From: JAGQYP01 sp041392305
GTDB taxonomy: Bacteria > Bacteroidota > Bacteroidia > Flavobacteriales_D > Crocinitomicaceae
Direction of reading: 5' to 3'
Length of the DNA stretch: 64,000 bases
Assembly (NCBI GenBank): GCA_041392305.1
Contig: JAWKMJ010000012.1
Span: 1-64,000 of the forward strand
Shown piece by piece: positions 59,445-64,000 of this stretch. Numbering within the stretch: the stretch's first letter is position 1; each line of letters begins with the position of its first letter. Under the pieces are notes generated by a model, which worked only from the letters and a program-made list of their open reading frames with translations, searched no databases and was not told where the DNA came from. The position numbers and the translations under genes are program-made.

Positions 59445-60626
59445 TTATTTCAATAACTCAATTACACCGGCTGCACCTTGTCCTGTTCCCACACACATGG
59501 TTACAACCCCATATTTTTGTTTTCTTCTTCTTAATTCATTGATGACTTGAACTGTCAATTTTGCTCCTGTACAACCAAGTGGGTGTCCTAAAGCAATGGC
59601 TCCTCCATTTACATTTACGATATCGGGATTCAAGCCTGTTTCTCGGATGACTGCAAGTGACTGTGAAGCAAAAGCCTCATTCAATTCAACTAAATCCAAA
59701 TCATTCATCTTCAAACCAGCCATGTTCAAGGCTCCTGGAATGGCATCAACTGGGCCTATTCCCATGATTCTTGGTTCAACTCCAACTACCTTATAGGAAA
59801 CTAAGCGAGCAACAGGCTCCAAATTCAGTTCTTTGACCATTTTTTCAGACATCACTAAGACAAATGCAGCTCCATCCGATGTTTGTGATGAATTTCCTGC
59901 GGTCACCGATCCATCTGCGGCAAATACTGGTCTAAGTTTGCCAAGAGCCTCAACATTGGTTCCTTTTCGTGGACCTTCATCCGTATCCACAATGAATTTT
60001 TGTTCCTGTCTTTTCTCGTTATCATCCAGGAATATTCGAGTGACTTCGATTGGAGCAATGTCATCTTTAAAAGTACCATTTTCAATAGCTTTCAAGGCTT
60101 TCATATGAGATTCAAAAGCAAATTGATCTTGATCTTCTCTAGATACCTTGTATTGATTTGCAACCGCTTCGGCCGTAAGACCCATTCCCCAATAATAGGT
60201 GGGATTGTCTTTTCCTACTTTTGGATTTGGAACAATTCGCCATCCTCCCATGGGCATGCATGACATAGATTCCACTCCTCCAGCGATAATGCAATCAGCT
60301 AAACCAGCTTCAATTTTTGCTTTCGCAATGGCAATGGTTTCTAGTCCAGAAGAACAGTAACGGTTTACAGTCATTCCTGGAACTTTATCTGTATTCAATC
60401 CCATTAAAGAGATCATTCTTCCCACATTTAGTCCTTGTTCGGCCTCTGGTGAAGCATTTCCAACAATGACATCATCGATTCGATCCTTATCTAATTCCGG
60501 AACGGCCTTCATTAAATGTTTGATCACATCTGCAGCTAAGTCATCTGGTCTGTAAAAACGGAATCCACCTCTATTGGCTTTTCCAACCGCAGATCTAAAT
60601 CCTTGTACTATATATGCTTGTCCCAT
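59445..60626 (-). CDS. fadA: Acetyl-CoA acyltransferase (thiolase)
   Basis: FadA cleaves 3-ketoacyl-CoA with CoA to release acetyl-CoA. The 393-residue enzyme has the nucleophile Cys91 in MTVNRYCSSGLETIAIA, the active-site His in VNGGAIALGHPLGCTGAKL and the second Cys in VTMCVGTGQGAAG. Length and motifs fit the degradative thiolase group. The start lies one base after the upstream fadN stop region, and fadE follows after eight bases. Confidence 0.95.
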   Translation of the reverse strand: MGQAYIVQGFRSAVGKANRGGFRFYRPDDLAADVIKHLMKAVPELDKDRIDDVIVGNASPEAEQGLNVGRMISLMGLNTDKVPGMTVNRYCSSGLETIAIAKAKIEAGLADCIIAGGVESMSCMPMGGWRIVPNPKVGKDNPTYYWGMGLTAEAVANQYKVSREDQDQFAFESHMKALKAIENGTFKDDIAPIEVTRIFLDDNEKRQEQKFIVDTDEGPRKGTNVEALGKLRPVFAADGSVTAGNSSQTSDGAAFVLVMSEKMVKELNLEPVARLVSYKVVGVEPRIMGIGPVDAIPGALNMAGLKMNDLDLVELNEAFASQSLAVIRETGLNPDIVNVNGGAIALGHPLGCTGAKLTVQVINELRRRKQKYGVVTMCVGTGQGAAGVIELLK

Positions 60627-60627
60627 T

Positions 60628-63033
60628 TTAGTTTCTTAAAATTTTGCCTTTCGTTAAAATAGATTGAATTCTTTCTAGCGTCTTCTTTTTGGTGCACAGG
60701 TCTAAGAAAGCTTTTCTTTCCAAATCCAATAGGTATTGTTCCGACACCTTTTCATTTTCAGAAAGATCTCCACCACACATGACAAATCCGAGTTTTTCAG
60801 AAATGTACTGGTCGTGTTCAGAGATGTAATTACCAGCTTGCATGGAGTTGGCACCTACGTATACGATTCCAAGTCCTTCCTGACCCATCACTTCAATATT
60901 GCGCTCTTGAGCAGGCATGGTGTAGCCTTCATCTGCCATTTGAATTACAGATTCTTTTGCCACTTTAAGCTGATGGTCTCGGCTCACAACTACTTCATCC
61001 TTTCCTTCTCTTAAATAACCAAGATCAAAAGCTTCGTAAGCAGAAGTAGATACTTTCGCCTGACCAATTGTCAAGAATCGATCTCTCAATCGGTTGATTT
61101 TAATATCACCCTCGTTCAATTCTTCAGAAAGTCTTTTCACAAATTCTTTAGTTCCACCACCACCAGGAATCAGTCCAACACCAAATTCAACTAATCCCAT
61201 GTATAGTTCAGCGTGCGCTACTACTTTATCTGCGTGTAAGCACATTTCGCAACCACCTCCAAGTGCCATGTTATGTGGTGCTACAACCACCGGAACTGAA
61301 GAATATCGTACACGCATCATGGTGTCCTGGAAGGCTTTAATGGCGAAATTTAATTCGTCGTATTCTTGTTCTACCGCCATCATGAAGATGAGTCCGACAT
61401 TGGCTCCAGCAGAGAAATTTTGACCTTCATTGGAGATGACCAATCCTTTGTAAGATTCCTCAGCCATTCCGATCGCTTTGTTGATTCCAGCGATTACTTC
61501 TCCTCCAATGGTGTTCATCTTAGAATGGAATTCCAAGTTTAAAACGCCGTCTCCAAGATCGATGATTGAACAATCGTTATTTTTCCAAATGGTATTGGAA
61601 TCCTTCAAATTCGCCAAGCTTACTAATCCTTCTGAGCCAGGTATCACTTTATACGATTTCGATGGAATGTCGTAATAAGAGCGAACGCCATTTTCTAATT
61701 TGTAGAAGGAAGAGATGCCAGCACTTTGCATGTCGGCAACCCATTGAGCCGGTTTTTGCCCATTAGCGGCCATCATTTTCAAACCTTTTTCCAAACCGAT
61801 GATGTCCCAAGTTTCGAATGGACCTAATTCCCATCCAAATCCGGCTTTAAGCGCATCATCGATTTTGAAAAGATCATCTGTGATTTCAGGTATACGGTTA
61901 GAAACATATGCAAATAGGCCAGAAAAAGCCTTTCTATAAAACTCACCAGCTTTGTCTTTACCGGCAAACAGCATTTTTGTTCGCTCTTTCAGATCATCGA
62001 CCGGTTTCGTCATTTCGAGTGTTGGAAAATTAACCCTTTGTTTGGGTTCGTATTCCAATGTCTTAAGATTTAAGGAAAGGATTTCGCTTTTTCCGTTGGC
62101 ATCCTTTACCTTTTTATAAAATCCTTGTTTTGATTTTGATCCGAGCCAATTGTTCTCCACCATTTTAGAGATATAATCAGGCAATTGGAAGAGGTCGTTG
62201 GCTTCATCATTCGGACAATTTTCTTTTAATCCATTGGCAACATGAACCAAAGTATCTAAACCGACTACATCACATGTTCGGAAAGTAGCGGATTTTGGTC
62301 TTCCGAGAACAGGTCCCGTTAATTTATCAATTTCGTCCACTGTCATGTCTAAATCCTTCACAGCATGGAATAGCGACATGATGGAATATACCCCCACTCT
62401 GTTAGCAATAAAAGCAGGAGTATCTTTACATAGAACAGTTGTTTTTCCTAAAAATCTTTTCCCATAATCCATAAAGAAATCAACGACTTCGGGCATGGTT
62501 TTGGAGCTTGGAATAATTTCCAATAATTTCAGATACCTTGGAGGATTGAAGAAGTGTGTTCCGCAAAAATACTTTTGGAAATCTTCTGATCTACCAGCCA
62601 ACATCATTTCAATTGGAATCCCCGAAGTATTGGAAGAAATCAATGTTCCCGGCTTTCGGAATTGTTCGACTTTATCGAAAAGCACTTTTTTGAGATCCAG
62701 TCTTTCAATAATTACCTCAATAATCCAATCACATTCAGCAATTAGATTCATGTTGTCGTCAAAGTTTCCTGTTTTAATACGATCCGCGAAGGATTTGCGA
62801 TAAATGGGTGAAGGATTCGACTTCAGAGTTGAGGTCAAACTATCATTCACAATTCTGTTTCGCACACTTGGGGTTTCCAAGCTCTGATTTTGAGCTTTTT
62901 CTTTGTCGTTTAGTTCAAATGGAACGATGTCTAATAAAACAACTTCGCATCCGATGTTGGCAAGGTGACAAGCGATTCTGGACCCCATGATCCCTGATCC
63001 TAAAACCGCTACCTTTCGAATTCTTCTGTTCAT
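60628..63033 (-). CDS. fadN: 3-Hydroxyacyl-CoA dehydrogenase / enoyl-CoA hydratase (FadN-type)
   Basis: The 801-residue bifunctional enzyme hydrates enoyl-CoA and oxidises the resulting 3-hydroxyacyl-CoA. The domain order is dehydrogenase first: the NAD loop VAVLGSGIMGSRIACHLANIG at the start, NTSGIPIEMML, GTHFFNPPRYLKLLEIIP, then a helical domain (KPKSATFRTCDVVGLDTL). The enoyl-CoA hydratase part is C-terminal (about 490-680; NFSAGANVGLIF, LGGGCEMCLHAD, GLVEFGVGLIPGGGGTKEF with the Glu). That is the FadN order of Bacillus, opposite to E. coli FadB. It is four bases after the marR gene and followed by fadA. Confidence 0.95.
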   Translation of the reverse strand: MNRRIRKVAVLGSGIMGSRIACHLANIGCEVVLLDIVPFELNDKEKAQNQSLETPSVRNRIVNDSLTSTLKSNPSPIYRKSFADRIKTGNFDDNMNLIAECDWIIEVIIERLDLKKVLFDKVEQFRKPGTLISSNTSGIPIEMMLAGRSEDFQKYFCGTHFFNPPRYLKLLEIIPSSKTMPEVVDFFMDYGKRFLGKTTVLCKDTPAFIANRVGVYSIMSLFHAVKDLDMTVDEIDKLTGPVLGRPKSATFRTCDVVGLDTLVHVANGLKENCPNDEANDLFQLPDYISKMVENNWLGSKSKQGFYKKVKDANGKSEILSLNLKTLEYEPKQRVNFPTLEMTKPVDDLKERTKMLFAGKDKAGEFYRKAFSGLFAYVSNRIPEITDDLFKIDDALKAGFGWELGPFETWDIIGLEKGLKMMAANGQKPAQWVADMQSAGISSFYKLENGVRSYYDIPSKSYKVIPGSEGLVSLANLKDSNTIWKNNDCSIIDLGDGVLNLEFHSKMNTIGGEVIAGINKAIGMAEESYKGLVISNEGQNFSAGANVGLIFMMAVEQEYDELNFAIKAFQDTMMRVRYSSVPVVVAPHNMALGGGCEMCLHADKVVAHAELYMGLVEFGVGLIPGGGGTKEFVKRLSEELNEGDIKINRLRDRFLTIGQAKVSTSAYEAFDLGYLREGKDEVVVSRDHQLKVAKESVIQMADEGYTMPAQERNIEVMGQEGLGIVYVGANSMQAGNYISEHDQYISEKLGFVMCGGDLSENEKVSEQYLLDLERKAFLDLCTKKKTLERIQSILTKGKILRN

Positions 63034-63036
63034 TTT

Positions 63037-63507
63037 TTACTTTTTCTTTTCTTTTTCTATTTCATCCAGCAATTCTAATTTCATAAGTTCTTCTGAAACC
63101 ACTTTGTCAATGCGAGACATCACATCATAATAAGCTTGCAGTTTTCCTTTTGGAATCTTCGCTTTTAATTTTTCATTAAAACTAAGGATTACATCTCTTG
63201 CTGCAGTCCTTTTATCGAGACCTTCATTCGTCAGGAAGATCAAAACTTTTCTTTTGTCGATCTCATCAGTTTGACGATAAATGAGATTTTTATCCTCCAT
63301 CGTTTTCAAAGTTCTTGAAAGCGAGGTGGGTTCCATCCCCATTCTTGGGCCTAACTGTGTTGAAGGCGTTCCTTCCTTATCAATAATGAGTAGTATAAAA
63401 CCCATCGACATTGTCAAATTGTATTTCGCTGCAATCTGGTTATACATTCGTGAGATTTTATGCCACGAATGCCGGATGTGGAAATCAATTATTTCTTCTG
63501 GTTGCAT
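63037..63507 (-). CDS. MarR family regulator of the fad operon
   Basis: The 156-residue protein has the MarR winged helix (LGPRMGMEPTSLSRTLKTMEDKNLIYRQTDEIDKRKVLIFLTNEG, about 50-95) between N- and C-terminal dimerisation helices. The ATG at 63507 is preferred over a TTG two codons upstream. It heads the fadN-fadA-fadE operon (four bases to fadN) and a palindrome lies in its promoter, so it probably represses itself and the operon and is released by an acyl-CoA or fatty acid; the ligand is inference. The closing residues are a Glu/Lys tail. Confidence 0.93.
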   Translation of the reverse strand: MQPEEIIDFHIRHSWHKISRMYNQIAAKYNLTMSMGFILLIIDKEGTPSTQLGPRMGMEPTSLSRTLKTMEDKNLIYRQTDEIDKRKVLIFLTNEGLDKRTAARDVILSFNEKLKAKIPKGKLQAYYDVMSRIDKVVSEELMKLELLDEIEKEKKK

Positions 63508-63532
63508 AATCAAATGGTTTTAAGCGAGCACA

Positions 63533-63567
63533 TAAATGTAGTAAAAAAAATTATGTACGCATAATTT
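63533..63567 (-). promoter_or_regulatory. Promoter and candidate MarR operator
   Basis: A perfect palindrome AAATTATG-TACG-CATAATTT occupies 63548-63567, 41 bases before the marR start. The minus-strand near-consensus -7 box TACATTTA (plus 63533-63540; seven of eight positions) lies seven bases downstream, so the palindrome covers the spacer and -33 region. Such a position suits repression by MarR. Confidence 0.7.
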
Positions 63568-63680
63568 CACTAATAAAATTTTAATCCGAAGCTAAATCCA
63601 GCATTTCAATGGAAATCCTTGAGTCAGCTGAAAAGTGAGTTCACTTCCTTTTAAATATAAAGAATTGGAACTTGAAATCA

Positions 63681-63720
63681 AAAAAAAACGGACAATCAAA
63701 ACCAATTGATCGTCCGTTTT
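63681..63720 (-). terminator. Rho-independent terminator of the gene entering from the right
   Basis: Minus strand: AAAACGGAC, about 18-base loop with a further inner stem, GTCCGTTTT and more T (plus-strand A run at 63681-63688). 31 bases after the stop at 63752. Confidence 0.88.
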
Positions 63721-63751
63721 ATTATGCGGATAAATGAATTTGTCAAACTAT

Positions 63752-64000
63752 TTATTTCAGAGCAAAGCTATCTTTCCCTATTCTGGAACCATCGGCATAG
63801 ATTTCGACGATATAATTTCCTTTGTCGAGTTCTAATTCTCTGACATCAGCTATGATGCATACATCAATCGACTGATTTTGGTAGTCGATTGAACGGGAAT
63901 CAGAATACACAATAGTTCCTGAGTTCGTATTGATTGTATTAGAATTACGCTTGGTGAGGACTTTTCCAGCGGGGGAAATGACTCGAATATAAATATTCTT
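63752..64000 (-). CDS. Unknown protein, C-terminal 82 residues
   Basis: The frame is open to the window edge, so the start lies beyond base 64000. The visible 82 residues are strand-rich: IYIRVISPAGKVLTKR, then a Ser/Asn/Thr stretch, DVCIIADVRELELDKGNYIVEI and the end YADGSRIGKDSFALK. This looks like one or two beta-sandwich units of a secreted or periplasmic protein, without T9SS features at the very end. I do not recognise the family. A strong terminator follows. Confidence 0.8.
   Translation of the reverse strand, partial: KNIYIRVISPAGKVLTKRNSNTINTNSGTIVYSDSRSIDYQNQSIDVCIIADVRELELDKGNYIVEIYADGSRIGKDSFALK

Overview
The window is AT-rich chromosomal DNA from a member of the phylum Bacteroidota, most likely a Flavobacteriales-type marine or aquatic aerobe. 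Four things point there: -7 promoter elements of the Bacteroidota form TAnnTTTG in front of many genes; two secreted proteins ending in type A sorting domains of the type IX secretion system (T9SS); a PorT gene and a PorE-like gene for that system; and family-typical arrangements such as a fused alpha/beta E1 dehydrogenase, a PfkB-only heptose kinase and the ubiE-porT neighbourhood. No rRNA, tRNA, CRISPR or prophage was found. Both window edges cut genes.

Layout. 1-12.7 kb: end of a T9SS substrate, a translationally coupled pair of secreted amidohydrolases with lost metal ligands, a membrane histidine kinase with an eroded ATPase domain, a 1420-residue Calx-beta T9SS surface protein, and uvrC. 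12.7-19.8 kb: a TPR-membrane-SpoIIE phosphatase, then an imelysin / di-heme oxidoreductase / imelysin lipoprotein operon (probably metal-linked) with a palindrome at its promoter, and gpsA. 19.9-31 kb: a TonB-dependent receptor, a sugar-epimerase-like SDR, then an operon aminotransferase-heptose kinase-TrkH-ubiE-porT-FAD oxidoreductase. 31-38 kb: ZIP transporter and methyltransferase facing a siaB-siaC-coaE-nnr operon, then a peroxide-defence cluster (peroxiredoxin, dps, oxyR). 38-44 kb: fabD, a TPR protein, small accessory genes, a 1-kb gene-free stretch rich in hairpins, and the E1 dehydrogenase. 44-54 kb: secreted beta-propeller protein, M23 endopeptidase, a TPR / PorE-like OmpA pair, a lipoprotein and a Cu/Zn-type permease. 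53.6-54.9 kb: a REP-associated tyrosine transposase (RAYT) inside an array of two alternating hairpin types. 54.9-64 kb: transglutaminase-hflX-cytochrome operon, then a marR-fadN-fadA-fadE beta-oxidation operon with a candidate MarR operator, and the end of an unknown gene.

How parts work together. PorT, the PorE-like protein and the two sorting-domain proteins belong to one secretion pathway. OxyR, peroxiredoxin and Dps form a peroxide response. MarR probably controls fatty-acid breakdown. SiaB/SiaC form a phospho-switch that could be served by the SpoIIE phosphatase 20 kb away.

The most unusual material is non-coding. The RAYT array holds four short A-B hairpin units of nearly constant 85-86 bp next to a 692-bp version with the same two ends that contains the transposase. 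Two minisatellite arrays, one with strict 7-bp periodicity, face each other in opposite polarity between convergent genes. The 1-kb hairpin-rich gap contains a 30-bp dyad and several nested stems.
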